Translations under genes and position numbers: made by a program
The notes under the pieces: model-generated
Databases searched by the model: none
What the model was told of the DNA's origin: nothing
The model's input: the letters and a program-made list of their open reading frames with translations, nothing else
Part shown: piece by piece, positions 25,522 to 33,365 of the stretch
Layout: each line of letters begins with the position of its first letter
How positions within the stretch are numbered: position 1 is the stretch's first letter
NCBI RefSeq assembly: GCF_037948395.1
Contig: NZ_CP149940.1
Location: forward strand, 1,426,001 to 1,490,000
Direction: 5' to 3'
DNA length: 64,000 nucleotides
Source: Serratia nevei
GTDB taxonomy: Bacteria > Pseudomonadota > Gammaproteobacteria > Enterobacterales > Enterobacteriaceae

Positions 25522-26597
25522 TGAGCCAACCATTGACCGTAACCGGCGTGCAGAAAGCGCCCCGGCTGGCGTTGAGCATCGGCGGGCTGGCGTTGTTGGC
25601 GCTGCTGGTGATGCCGTTCATGACGCTGTTGCCGGCGGATCATCCGCTGGCGGTGTCCACCTATACCCTGACGCTGGCGGGCAAGATCCTGTGCTACGCG
25701 GTGGTGGCGGTGGCGCTCGATCTGGTATGGGGCTATGCCGGGCTGCTGTCGCTCGGCCACGGGCTGTTCTTCGCGCTCGGCGGCTACGCCATGGGCATGT
25801 ACCTGATGCGGCAGGCGGCGGGCGACGGGCTGCCGGCGTTTATGGCGTTCCTCTCCTGGAATGAGCTGCCGTGGTTCTGGAGCGGCACCCAGCATTTCGC
25901 CTGGGCGCTGTGCCTGATCGTGCTGGTGCCGGGCCTGCTGGCCTTCCTGTTCGGCTACTTCGCCTTCCGCTCGAAAATCAAAGGGGTGTATTTCTCGATC
26001 ATGACCCAGGCGCTGACCTATGCCGGCATGCTGCTGTTCTTTCGCAACGAAACCGGTTTCGGCGGCAATAACGGCTTTACCGGTTTCACCACGCTGCTCG
26101 GCTTTCCCATCACCGCCGCCGGCACGCGGGTGGCGCTGTTTCTGGCGACGGTGCTGCTGCTGGCCGCCAGCCTGGCCATCGGCTTTGCGCTGGCGCGCAG
26201 CAAGTTCGGCCGGGTGCTGACCGCGGTGCGCGATGCGGAAAACCGGCTGACCTTCTGCGGCTACGATCCGAAGGGCTTCAAGCTGTTCGTCTGGACGCTG
26301 TCGGCGGTGCTGTGCGGGCTGGCCGGCGCGCTCTATGTGCCGCAGGTCGGCATCATCAACCCCGGCGAAATGTCGCCGACCAACTCGATCGAGGCCGCCA
26401 TCTGGGTGGCGCTCGGCGGGCGCGGCACGCTGGTGGGGCCGCTGCTCGGCGCCGGCATCGTCAACGGCGCCAAGAGCTGGTTCACCATGGCCATTCCCGA
26501 ATACTGGCAGTTCTTCCTCGGCCTGATGTTTATCGTCGTCACGCTGTTTCTGCCCAAAGGGGTGATCGGCCTGCTGCGCCGGAGGAAAACCTCATGA
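25521..26597 (+). CDS. urtC: Urea ABC transporter permease
   Basis: Second LivM-type membrane subunit of the urea importer, 358 residues and about ten hydrophobic segments. Motifs include DLVWGYAGLLSLGHGLFFALG near 65-85, KGVYFSIMTQALTYAGMLLFF, and the coupling loop LTAVRDAENRLTFCGYDPKGFK (about 232-253). Start and stop overlap urtB and urtD (TGATG and ATGA), so the permeases and ATPase are translationally coupled. Confidence 0.94.
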   Translation: MSQPLTVTGVQKAPRLALSIGGLALLALLVMPFMTLLPADHPLAVSTYTLTLAGKILCYAVVAVALDLVWGYAGLLSLGHGLFFALGGYAMGMYLMRQAAGDGLPAFMAFLSWNELPWFWSGTQHFAWALCLIVLVPGLLAFLFGYFAFRSKIKGVYFSIMTQALTYAGMLLFFRNETGFGGNNGFTGFTTLLGFPITAAGTRVALFLATVLLLAASLAIGFALARSKFGRVLTAVRDAENRLTFCGYDPKGFKLFVWTLSAVLCGLAGALYVPQVGIINPGEMSPTNSIEAAIWVALGGRGTLVGPLLGAGIVNGAKSWFTMAIPEYWQFFLGLMFIVVTLFLPKGVIGLLRRRKTS

Positions 26598-27400
26598 AAG
26601 CGATGCAAGTGACCGACGAGCTGTTTACCCACCCGCTGCCGGCGGATAAATACCGGCAGCAAACCGATCCGGTGCTGCAGCTCGACAACGTCAACGTCAG
26701 CTTCGACGGTTTTCGCGCGCTGACCGATCTGTCGCTGCGCATTGGCGTCGGCGAACTGCGCTGCGTGATCGGCCCCAACGGTGCCGGTAAGACCACGCTG
26801 ATGGATGTGATCACCGGCAAGACCCGGCCGGACAGCGGCAGGGTGTTTTACGATCAGACCGTCGATCTGACCCGGCTGGCGCCGATGCAGATCGCCCACG
26901 CCGGCATCGGCCGCAAGTTTCAAAAACCGACGGTGTTCGAGGCGCTGACGGTGTTCGAAAATCTGGAGATCGCGCAGAAAACCCGCAAATCGGTGTGGGC
27001 CTGCCTGCGCGCTCGCCTGAGCAGCGAACAGCGCGACCGCATCGACGAGATGTTGAAGACCCTGCGGCTGGGGCATGAACGCCACCGGCCCGCCGGGCTG
27101 CTGTCCCACGGGCAGAAACAGTTTCTCGAGATCGGCATGTTGCTGGTGCAAGAACCGCACCTGCTGCTGCTCGACGAACCGGCGGCCGGCATGACCGACG
27201 CCGAAACCGACTACACCGCCGAACTGTTCCGCGAGCTGGCGGGCAAGCATTCGCTGATGGTGGTGGAACACGATATGGGGTTTGTGGAAACCATCGCCGA
27301 TCGCGTGACGGTGCTGCACCAGGGGCAGGTGCTGGCGGAAGGATCGCTGGCCCAGGTGCAGGCCGATGAACGGGTGATTGAGGTATATCTGGGGCGCTGA
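26594..27400 (+). CDS. urtD: Urea ABC transporter ATP-binding protein
   Basis: First ATPase of the urea importer, 268 residues. Walker A GPNGAGKTT is at 60-68, the family phrase MDVITGKTRPDSG follows, the signature is LLSHGQKQFLEIGMLL (a degenerate LSGGQ normal for UrtD) and Walker B is LLLLDEPAAGM. About 25 residues precede the ABC domain. The ATG at 26594 overlaps the urtC stop; a longer open frame beginning inside urtC is an artefact of the same frame running back. Confidence 0.94.
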   Translation: MKAMQVTDELFTHPLPADKYRQQTDPVLQLDNVNVSFDGFRALTDLSLRIGVGELRCVIGPNGAGKTTLMDVITGKTRPDSGRVFYDQTVDLTRLAPMQIAHAGIGRKFQKPTVFEALTVFENLEIAQKTRKSVWACLRARLSSEQRDRIDEMLKTLRLGHERHRPAGLLSHGQKQFLEIGMLLVQEPHLLLLDEPAAGMTDAETDYTAELFRELAGKHSLMVVEHDMGFVETIADRVTVLHQGQVLAEGSLAQVQADERVIEVYLGR

Positions 27401-27412
27401 GGAGGCGTAACG

Positions 27413-28111
27413 ATGCTGCAGGTAGAGGAATTGAATCAGTATTACGGCGGCAGCCACATTCTGCGCGGCCTGTCGTTCGAGGCGCGCATCGGCGAGGTGA
27501 CCTGCCTGCTGGGGCGCAACGGCGTGGGCAAGACCACGCTGCTGAAATGCCTGATGGGGCTGGTCCCGGCGCGCAGCGGCAGCGTCCGCTGGCAGGGCGA
27601 AACCATCACCGGTAAAAAACCGCATCAGCGGGTGCAGGCGGGCATCGCCTATGTGCCGCAGGGGCGGGAGATTTTCCCGCGTCTGACGGTGGAGGAAAAT
27701 CTGCTGATGGGGCTGGCGCGTTTTTCCGGCGCCGCCGCACGCACGGTGCCGGATCCGATCTATGACTTGTTTCCGGTGCTGCGGCAAATGAAGGATCGGC
27801 GCGGCGGCGATCTCTCCGGTGGGCAGCAGCAGCAGCTGGCGATCGGCCGGGCGCTGGCCTGCCGGCCGCAGCTGCTGATCCTCGACGAGCCGACGGAAGG
27901 GATCCAGCCTTCGGTGATCAAGGAGATCGGCGCGGTGATCAAGCAGCTGGCGGCGAAGGGCGATATGGCGATCCTGCTGGTGGAACAGTTCTATGACTTT
28001 GCCGCCGATCTGGCGGACAGCTATCTGGTGATGTCGCGCGGCAGCATCGTGCAGCGCGGCGCCGGCAGCAATATGGAACAGGACGGCGTACGCGGGCTGG
28101 TGGCGATTTGA
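27413..28111 (+). CDS. urtE: Urea ABC transporter ATP-binding protein
   Basis: Second ATPase of the urea importer, 232 residues. It has Walker A GRNGVGKTT (34-42), signature DLSGGQQQQLAIGRAL and Walker B LLILDEPTEGIQPS. Family-typical text is VPQGREIFPRLTVEENLLMG. It lies 12 bases after urtD behind GAGGAGGC and is the last gene of the sigma54 operon. It converges on a toxin gene with only 7 bases between stops, with no obvious terminator. Confidence 0.94.
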   Translation: MLQVEELNQYYGGSHILRGLSFEARIGEVTCLLGRNGVGKTTLLKCLMGLVPARSGSVRWQGETITGKKPHQRVQAGIAYVPQGREIFPRLTVEENLLMGLARFSGAAARTVPDPIYDLFPVLRQMKDRRGGDLSGGQQQQLAIGRALACRPQLLILDEPTEGIQPSVIKEIGAVIKQLAAKGDMAILLVEQFYDFAADLADSYLVMSRGSIVQRGAGSNMEQDGVRGLVAI

Positions 28112-28118
28112 CGTTGGA

Positions 28119-28418
28119 TCAGCTGAAAAAGGATCGGCTGAGCGGATCGCGGGAATGATGCAGCACTCTGATGATATTCACCTCCCACCTGTGCTGTCGA
28201 AAATAAATCAGGTGGTTGGCGACGGGCAATACCCATAGGCCGGGGCCGATTTCATCGAGGTTTCTGCCGAGTTGGTGGTGGCTAAGGTTATCGAAAGCCT
28301 GATGCAGGCGGCGCAGATAATCTTCGGCCACCTGTAAGCCAAAGCGCGCCAACCCGTAAAAATAGATCTCTTCCATATCGTCCAACGCTTTTGGACGAAT
28401 GGTTACTTTTCTGCGCAT
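28119..28418 (-). CDS. parE: ParE/RelE-family toxin
   Basis: A 99-residue basic protein of the ParE/RelE superfamily. ParE members poison DNA gyrase; RelE members cut mRNA at the ribosome. Visible family features are IRPKALDDMEEIYFYGLARFG (8-28), AEDYLRRLHQAFDNLSHHQLGR, and the C-terminal RVLHHSRDP (about 84-92). It overlaps the antitoxin gene upstream by 16 bases, the usual order of antitoxin then toxin. Nothing is visibly broken. Confidence 0.88.
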   Translation of the reverse strand: MRRKVTIRPKALDDMEEIYFYGLARFGLQVAEDYLRRLHQAFDNLSHHQLGRNLDEIGPGLWVLPVANHLIYFRQHRWEVNIIRVLHHSRDPLSRSFFS

Positions 28419-28666
28419 CCTTTTGCTTTGCTCCGTATTCTTTCCATGAACACATCACGATCCCATTCGACGGCCTCACCGCTGTTTTCTCCTTCGGCGA
28501 TCAAGCGCCTAAGCTCTTCCAGTTTTGAGGTGGCGGTACGTTCGCGCAAGGTGCGCACCGATTCGCGGATGACTTCACTGGGCGTGCGGTAATCGCCGCT
28601 GGCCACCAGGTCTTCGACGAAGCTACGCAGTTCGTCACCCAGATCTACCGTTAATGTTCTGCCCAT
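28403..28666 (-). CDS. parD: ParD-family antitoxin
   Basis: An 87-residue antitoxin with an N-terminal ribbon-helix-helix DNA-binding fold (RTLTVDLGDELRSFVEDLV, then YRTPSEVIRESVRTLRER, about 3-42) and an acidic C-terminal tail (EAVEWDRDVFMERIRSK) that would wrap the toxin. It is the first gene of the pair and probably represses its own promoter, where a 19-bp palindrome lies 34 bases upstream of the start. Confidence 0.9.
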   Translation of the reverse strand: MGRTLTVDLGDELRSFVEDLVASGDYRTPSEVIRESVRTLRERTATSKLEELRRLIAEGENSGEAVEWDRDVFMERIRSKAKGCAEK

Positions 28667-28699
28667 TGTTCCTCCTCACTTTCGGCTATGCTGCGTCAT

Positions 28700-28718
28700 T
28701 GTAAGATTAGTTCTTACA
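28700..28718 (-). promoter_or_regulatory. Operator palindrome of the parDE pair
   Basis: TGTAAGATTAGTTCTTACA: perfect 7-bp arms TGTAAGA/TCTTACA around a 5-base centre, in the parD promoter region. It is the expected kind of site for a ribbon-helix-helix antitoxin. Confidence 0.65.
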
Positions 28719-28800
28719 TTGTGCACGTCAAACTCTCAGGATCTCAATAGCGGTCCCGTCATGAGGGCGGGAGTCACCCGTTTATTCATTAAGGATAACC

Positions 28801-29313
28801 ATGAACGAAATCACTGTGTCACGCCTCGGTTGCATCGTCCTGTCCCTGTTTCCGGCCCTGTGGGGGCTGTTCAGCCTGTTGAACAATACGGCGGATTTCG
28901 CCGGCACCGCGCGCAATGCGGTGGGCCCGCTGCTCGCCATGCAGGATACCTATCAGACGCCGGGGTTGATGTGGCGCGCGATCAGCGCCGACTGGGCCTG
29001 CATGTTGGGGTTGGCTGTCATCACCACGCTGGAAACGCTGGCCGGCCTATTCGCGGCCGCAGGCGTGGTGCTGATGATCGGGCGATTGAAAGGCTCTTAC
29101 GCCGCCTTCGCCAAGGGTAAAGCCTGGGCGATGCTGGGGGCGATTTGCGCAATTGCGGTGTGGGGCGTCGGCTTTATGGTGGTCGCCGGCGACTGGTTTA
29201 TGGCCTGGCAGGCCAAGAAGGATCCGCTGGCGGTGCAGCTGGGGGCGCTGATCTACCTGGCGCCCAATGCGTTTGCCTTGCTGTTCCTGATGCTGCAGCG
29301 GGAGCCGCGCTAA
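28801..29313 (+). CDS. DUF2165 family small membrane protein
   Basis: A 170-residue inner-membrane protein with four predicted hydrophobic helices (about 8-28, 68-90, 104-126 and 144-164). It has the DUF2165 pattern: NNTADFAGTARNAVGPLLAMQDT after the first helix and WRAISADWACMLGLAVITTLETLAG. Function of the family is unknown. It has an AAGGATAACC ribosome site and stands between two toxin-antitoxin pairs on the opposite strand. It may be transcribed from the same 134-base intergenic stretch that holds the parD operator. Confidence 0.82.
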   Translation: MNEITVSRLGCIVLSLFPALWGLFSLLNNTADFAGTARNAVGPLLAMQDTYQTPGLMWRAISADWACMLGLAVITTLETLAGLFAAAGVVLMIGRLKGSYAAFAKGKAWAMLGAICAIAVWGVGFMVVAGDWFMAWQAKKDPLAVQLGALIYLAPNAFALLFLMLQREPR

Positions 29314-29335
29314 ACGACGGCGGAGCGGGGCGCGG

Positions 29336-29848
29336 TTACAGCGCCTTGCTCATCGTCCAAAGTTCGATGGCACCCTGTTCGCTGGTGTATTGGGCCTCGC
29401 CACATACGGCCAGGCCCTGCCGCTGATAAAAGCGCTGGGCGTCGGCGTTCTGTTTCAGCACTTCCAGCCACAGCAGGGGCTGCCGGCGTTCGACGGCCTG
29501 CCGCTGCACCTGTTCGAAAAATTGTCGGCCGAAACCGCGCCCGGCGTAATCCGGCAGGAAGTAGATCTTTTGCAGTTCGGCGCCGCGCCGTTGGGTGGCG
29601 GCCAACAGGCTGTCGAAGTTCACGCGCGCATAGCCGACCAGGGCGTCATCCTCATAGGCCAACAGCCAGCACACGTCGGGATTGCGCAGTGTCCGCTCCA
29701 GCGCGGAAATGGAAAAATCCTCGGCCAGAAAGGCCTCCAGCTCGTGCGGGTAGCGCCACAGCTCACCGAAGTGCGCGCGATAGGTGCGGATGCCGATATC
29801 GCGCACCTGCGTTAAATCTTCCAGCAATGCCTGACGGACGGTGAACAT
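29336..29848 (-). CDS. GNAT N-acetyltransferase
   Basis: A 170-residue acetyl-CoA-dependent acetyltransferase. The core motif is LQKIYFLPDYAGRGFGRQFFE (about 91-111, with acetyl-CoA loop YAGRGFGR), preceded by VGYARVNFDS and followed by LLWLEVLKQNADAQRFYQRQGL. The N-terminal block VRQALLEDLTQVRDIGIRTYRAHF resembles spermidine- and peptide-modifying GNATs, but the substrate is not determinable. It lies 24 bases before the second toxin pair on the same strand. Confidence 0.85.
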   Translation of the reverse strand: MFTVRQALLEDLTQVRDIGIRTYRAHFGELWRYPHELEAFLAEDFSISALERTLRNPDVCWLLAYEDDALVGYARVNFDSLLAATQRRGAELQKIYFLPDYAGRGFGRQFFEQVQRQAVERRQPLLWLEVLKQNADAQRFYQRQGLAVCGEAQYTSEQGAIELWTMSKAL

Positions 29849-29872
29849 CTGTGCCCCTTTGAGTAAGAAAAA

Positions 29873-30178
29873 TTACAGCCGTTGTTCCAGATGCCGGTGG
29901 GGCACCATCGCCTGGTGCAGAATGGCAAGAACGGTGATGCCGGCAGGGCGGCTGCGGTAGTAGATCCTATGGCTGGCGTAAGGAAAACTGCGTATCTCTT
30001 CGCCCAGATCGTGAAAGTGTGCCTTACCCGCTTCCGGCATATCCGCCAGATGATGCATGACCTCTCTCAACTGCTCAAGATAGCGGTGAGATTGCGCTTT
30101 GCCCCAGTGCTCGACGGTGAAATGACGAATAGCCAACAGATCTTGTTGGGCTTGCGGGGTGAGGCGAAACGCGGGCAT
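29873..30178 (-). CDS. ParE/RelE-family toxin (second pair)
   Basis: A 101-residue ParE-type toxin: FRLTPQAQQDLLAIRHFTVEHWG at the start, SHRYLEQLREVMHHLADMPEAGK, then the closing strands RSFPYASHRIYYRSRPAGITVLAILHQAM (read in parts). The ATG at 30178 is one base after the antitoxin stop; an in-frame start at 30220 would lie inside the antitoxin. It is distinct in sequence from the toxin at 28119. Confidence 0.88.
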   Translation of the reverse strand: MPAFRLTPQAQQDLLAIRHFTVEHWGKAQSHRYLEQLREVMHHLADMPEAGKAHFHDLGEEIRSFPYASHRIYYRSRPAGITVLAILHQAMVPHRHLEQRL

Positions 30179-30179
30179 A

Positions 30180-30440
30180 TCAGTCGGTTTCGTCGGTGAG
30201 CAGACGGTTGAAGAAGGCATCGCCGTCTACCGCCTTACCGGCGTCTTCCTCGGCGGTAGCCTGCGCGATTTTTTGCTGCAGCGCGCGTAATTTGAGATCT
30301 TCCAGCGCCTGGTAGTCTTCTACCGACATGACGACGGCGACCGGTTTGCCGTTGCGATTGATTTGCACCGGCTCACGCTGCGCCTTGAGCAGCAAATCGC
30401 CGAATTGGGTTTTGGCCTCGTTCGCGCTGAGTGCGTACAT
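30180..30440 (-). CDS. Phd/YefM-family antitoxin
   Basis: An 86-residue antitoxin with the Phd/YefM DNA-binding N-terminus: MYALSANEAKTQFGDLLLKA, then EPVQINRNGKPVAVVMSVEDYQAL (about 23-46). The C-terminal tail is acidic (ATAEEDAGKAVDGDAFFNRLL). It directly precedes a ParE-type toxin, a common mixed pairing. A 7-bp palindrome lies 17 bases upstream of its start, a likely self-operator. Confidence 0.9.
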   Translation of the reverse strand: MYALSANEAKTQFGDLLLKAQREPVQINRNGKPVAVVMSVEDYQALEDLKLRALQQKIAQATAEEDAGKAVDGDAFFNRLLTDETD

Positions 30441-30457
30441 TTAATCGCTCCAGTTAA

Positions 30458-30475
30458 TTAAATCATTCGATTTAA
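30458..30475 (-). promoter_or_regulatory. Operator palindrome of the Phd/ParE pair
   Basis: TTAAATC-ATTC-GATTTAA, perfect 7-bp arms, in the short A+T-rich gap upstream of the antitoxin. Phd/YefM dimers bind palindromes of this kind. Confidence 0.6.
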
Positions 30476-30508
30476 CCATTATACGGTGCGATGGAAAAAC
30501 AACCAATA

Positions 30509-31744
30509 TTATTCCGGCGGGCAGGTTTCGTTGGACAGATGTCGCGGCGTTTCACGGCGAAAACCCAGGCCGATGATGCGGCCGAACAGGCGCGGCAGCC
30601 AGCGGCTGTTGCCGACGCGGGCGATCAGGCGCGAACCGCCCGCCGCGCGGCGTTCGCCCGGCTTGCGCTGGCTCATTTTGATCTGCAAAAACTGGATGGC
30701 ACGGGTGGGGAATTCGCGCCGGCGCTGCACGCTCAGCAGATGCTTCAGCTGCAGCCGATGCTGGCGCAGCGGCGGGATCAGGGCGTTGGCGGCGGCCACC
30801 GCGTCCTGAATCGCCAGGTTGACGCCCACGCCGCCGATCGGCGACATGGCGTGCGCGGCGTCGCCGATGCACAGCACCCCCGGTTTGGCCCAGCGATCCA
30901 GACGATCGATGCGGATGCTCAGCAGCTTCACCTGATCCCACTCGACGATCTCCTGCAGGCGATCGTCCTGGAATGGCGCCACCTCGGCGAGGTGCAGCAA
31001 AAATTTCTCCAGGCCGCTGCGGCGGATCGCGTCGAAGCTGCCTTTATCGATCGAGTAGCCGCACTGCCAGTAGTCGCCGCGGTCGATCATGATGAAGTTC
31101 TGCTTCGGCCCGGTATGGCCCATCGACCAGGCCGGATCGCCCGGCTGCTTGCTGAGCTTCATCCACAATACGTCGCGCGGGGCGCCGAAGGAGCGGCTGC
31201 TGAGCGCCGCCTGTTCGCGCACCACCGAGTTGCGGCCGTCGGTGCCGATCACCAGCTGGCTGCGCACGCGGATCGGGCCTTCCGGCGTGTTGGCCAGCAC
31301 GCCGCATACCTGGCCGCGGTCGTAGAGCAGCTGATGAACCTGCGTCGAGGTGAGCAGCCTGAAATGGGGGAATGCGGCGGCCTGCTGTGCCAAAAAGCTG
31401 AGGAACTCCCACTGCGGCATAAAGGCGATAAATTTGCAGCGCGTCGGCAGGCGAGTGAAATCCGCCAGCTTAATGTCGCGCCCGGCGACTTCGGCGTGCA
31501 GGGATTCGGCGCGCTGGTGTGGCAGCGTCAGCAGTTCGTCGAGCAGGCCCAGCTGGTGCATGACTTCCAGCGTCGACGGGTGAATGGTGTCACCGCGAAA
31601 ATCGCGCAGGAAGTCGGCGTGCTTCTCCAGCACCGTCACGTCGATCCCCGCCCGCGCCAGCAGATAGCCGAGCATCAGCCCGGCGGGGCCGCCCCCCACG
31701 ATGCAGCAGGTGGTGGCGTAAGGTGTGATCGGTGATGACGGCAT
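30509..31744 (-). CDS. FAD-dependent monooxygenase
   Basis: Aromatic-hydroxylase-type flavoprotein, 411 residues. It has dinucleotide motif GGGPAG (17-22), DG motif GTDGRNS (167-173) and the second FAD motif CIGDAAHAMSPIGGVGVNLAIQDA (292-315, read in parts). It belongs to the UbiH/p-hydroxybenzoate hydroxylase superfamily; substrate unknown. The C-terminal 60 residues are basic. It is monocistronic, and the promoter region holds a near-perfect Fur box, so expression should rise in iron starvation. The stop lies 29 bases from the palindrome of the facing antitoxin gene. Confidence 0.88.
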   Translation of the reverse strand: MPSSPITPYATTCCIVGGGPAGLMLGYLLARAGIDVTVLEKHADFLRDFRGDTIHPSTLEVMHQLGLLDELLTLPHQRAESLHAEVAGRDIKLADFTRLPTRCKFIAFMPQWEFLSFLAQQAAAFPHFRLLTSTQVHQLLYDRGQVCGVLANTPEGPIRVRSQLVIGTDGRNSVVREQAALSSRSFGAPRDVLWMKLSKQPGDPAWSMGHTGPKQNFIMIDRGDYWQCGYSIDKGSFDAIRRSGLEKFLLHLAEVAPFQDDRLQEIVEWDQVKLLSIRIDRLDRWAKPGVLCIGDAAHAMSPIGGVGVNLAIQDAVAAANALIPPLRQHRLQLKHLLSVQRRREFPTRAIQFLQIKMSQRKPGERRAAGGSRLIARVGNSRWLPRLFGRIIGLGFRRETPRHLSNETCPPE

Positions 31745-31803
31745 GGCGGTTGACCCCGGAGAGCGGCCCGCATCCCGCGAACCGCAAATGAATGTTTAGT
31801 GTT

Positions 31804-31822
31804 GATAATGATTATCAATATC
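31804..31822 (-). promoter_or_regulatory. Fur box
   Basis: GATAATGATTATCAATATC matches the 19-base Fur consensus at 18 of 19 positions. It lies 60-78 bases upstream of the monooxygenase start and just past the stop of the DUF4865 gene, so the monooxygenase is the natural target. Confidence 0.85.
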
Positions 31823-31826
31823 AAGT

Positions 31827-32393
31827 TTAGCTGTCAACCCGCGGCGCAGTGTGGTCAAAGGGGGCGGACAGATGGCCGACGCGGAACAGCTGGCCGTTTT
31901 GCACAGGGGACTGCGGCGGTTCACGCCATAAATCCAGCCGCACTAATCGCCAGTCGGCGGGGTCGAATGCCACGATGGAGGCCAGCGCGCCGGGGGCCGC
32001 CTGCTGTTGCTGACGCAGCGCAGGCAGATCGCTGTAGGGGGCGATAATCTGCTCCTGACAGGTCGCCCAGGCGGCCTCGGTCAGATGAGGACGATCGAAA
32101 TGCGCCAGCCACGGCAGCCAATGATTGACGCGTGGCCAGCCGAATGCCTGGCTGAGCCCCCTGAAACCTTCGCCGGTCAGGAAGTCGCTCATGCCGGCGC
32201 TGCTGTTCCACAGGTAGAAGGGGGCGTAGAGGTTCTCGGCGCTGCCTTCGCTGCGCTGCGCGTACAGATAGGCTTTGACGATCAGCTGCGGGCAGGCGTC
32301 GAGCCGGTGGCCGAAATCGGCGATGCGGCGGCGGACGATCGCCATGTCGTAATCGGCGGGCAGGGTGAAACGGTATTGCATCGCGAGCATAAG
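31827..32393 (-). CDS. DUF4865 family protein
   Basis: A 188-residue protein of the DUF4865 family; recognisable parts are MLAMQYRFTLPADYDMAIVR at the start, LYAPFYLWNSSAGMSDFLTG (about 60-80) and RPRVNHWLPW-like text. Fold and function are not established. The ATG at 32393 is preferred because GGAG lies 7 bases before it. It is divergent from a LysR regulator 102 bases away, which very likely controls it. The Fur box past its stop belongs to the next gene. Confidence 0.78.
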   Translation of the reverse strand, partial: LMLAMQYRFTLPADYDMAIVRRRIADFGHRLDACPQLIVKAYLYAQRSEGSAENLYAPFYLWNSSAGMSDFLTGEGFRGLSQAFGWPRVNHWLPWLAHFDRPHLTEAAWATCQEQIIAPYSDLPALRQQQQAAPGALASIVAFDPADWRLVRLDLWREPPQSPVQNGQLFRVGHLSAPFDHTAPRVDS

Positions 32394-32495
32394 GATTCTC
32401 CGGAAAGACATTGACCGGGAGAGCGTGACACGCCATCTTTATCAGTAAAATCGGTATTATTTTGATTGATGATTCAGAAAATCAGGATGGTCAGC

Positions 32496-33365
32496 ATGGG
32501 GCGAATAACGTTCGATCTCGAGGATTTGCGCAGCTTCGTTACCGGCGTCGAACTGGGCAGCTTTGCCAAGGCCGCTGAACGGTTAGGGCGCTCGACTTCA
32601 GCGGTCAGCGCCCACCTGAAAAAGCTGGAACAACAGGTCGGCGCGCCGATCCTGCGCAAGTCCGGGCGCGGCATGGTGATGACCGAGGCGGGGGAAACCC
32701 TGCTCGGCTACGCGCGCCGTCTGCTGGAGCTCAATGACGAAGCCGCCGCCGCGGTGCGCGGGTTGGATCTGCAGGGCACGGTGCGGCTGGGGCTGCAGGA
32801 GGATTTCGGCGAAACGTTTCTGCCGCAGGTATTGGGCAGCTTCGCGCGCGCCAATCCGAAGGTGCGCATCGAGGCGCGCATCGCCCGCAATGCCGAGCTG
32901 ATCGACTGGGTGCTGAAAGGCCAGCTGGATCTGTCGCTGGCGTGGGATGGCGGTTTGAGCACGCCGTTTCATCAGGCGCTGGGGCAGCGGCAGCTGCACT
33001 GGATCGCCTCGCCCGGCTTCGCGCTGGCGCCCTGGCGGGAAGGGGATGAGCCGCTTTCGCTGGTGATGTTCGACGCGCCTTGCCTGATGCGCAGCGCGGC
33101 GACGCAGGCGCTGGATCGCGCCGGCATTCCCTGGCGCATTGCCTTTACCAGCCGCAGCCTGAACGGCATTTGGGCGGCGGTGAATGCCGGGTTGGGCGTT
33201 ACGGTGCGGGCCGCGGCGGGTTTGCCGCCTGGCCTGGCGCCGCTGGCGCCCGAACTGCTGCCCGCTCTCGGTCAGCTCGGCGTGGTGCTGCACCGCGCCG
33301 AGGATCAGCCTTCCGCCGCCGTGCAGCGGCTGGCGCAGATCGTGGTCGAGCGGATCGGCACTTAA
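32496..33365 (+). CDS. LysR-family transcriptional regulator
   Basis: A 289-residue regulator: winged HTH at about 6-65 (LEDLRSFVTGVELGSFAKAAER, GRSTSAVSAHLKKLEQQVG), then a periplasmic-binding-protein-like effector domain from about 90 (GTVRLGLQEDFGETFLPQVL). The start is ambiguous: in-frame ATGs at 32469, 32487 and 32496; AGGA at 32484 favours 32496. It is divergent from the DUF4865 gene, its probable target. Its stop overlaps the stop of sseA on the other strand by 4 bases. Confidence 0.9.
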   Translation: MGRITFDLEDLRSFVTGVELGSFAKAAERLGRSTSAVSAHLKKLEQQVGAPILRKSGRGMVMTEAGETLLGYARRLLELNDEAAAAVRGLDLQGTVRLGLQEDFGETFLPQVLGSFARANPKVRIEARIARNAELIDWVLKGQLDLSLAWDGGLSTPFHQALGQRQLHWIASPGFALAPWREGDEPLSLVMFDAPCLMRSAATQALDRAGIPWRIAFTSRSLNGIWAAVNAGLGVTVRAAAGLPPGLAPLAPELLPALGQLGVVLHRAEDQPSAAVQRLAQIVVERIGT

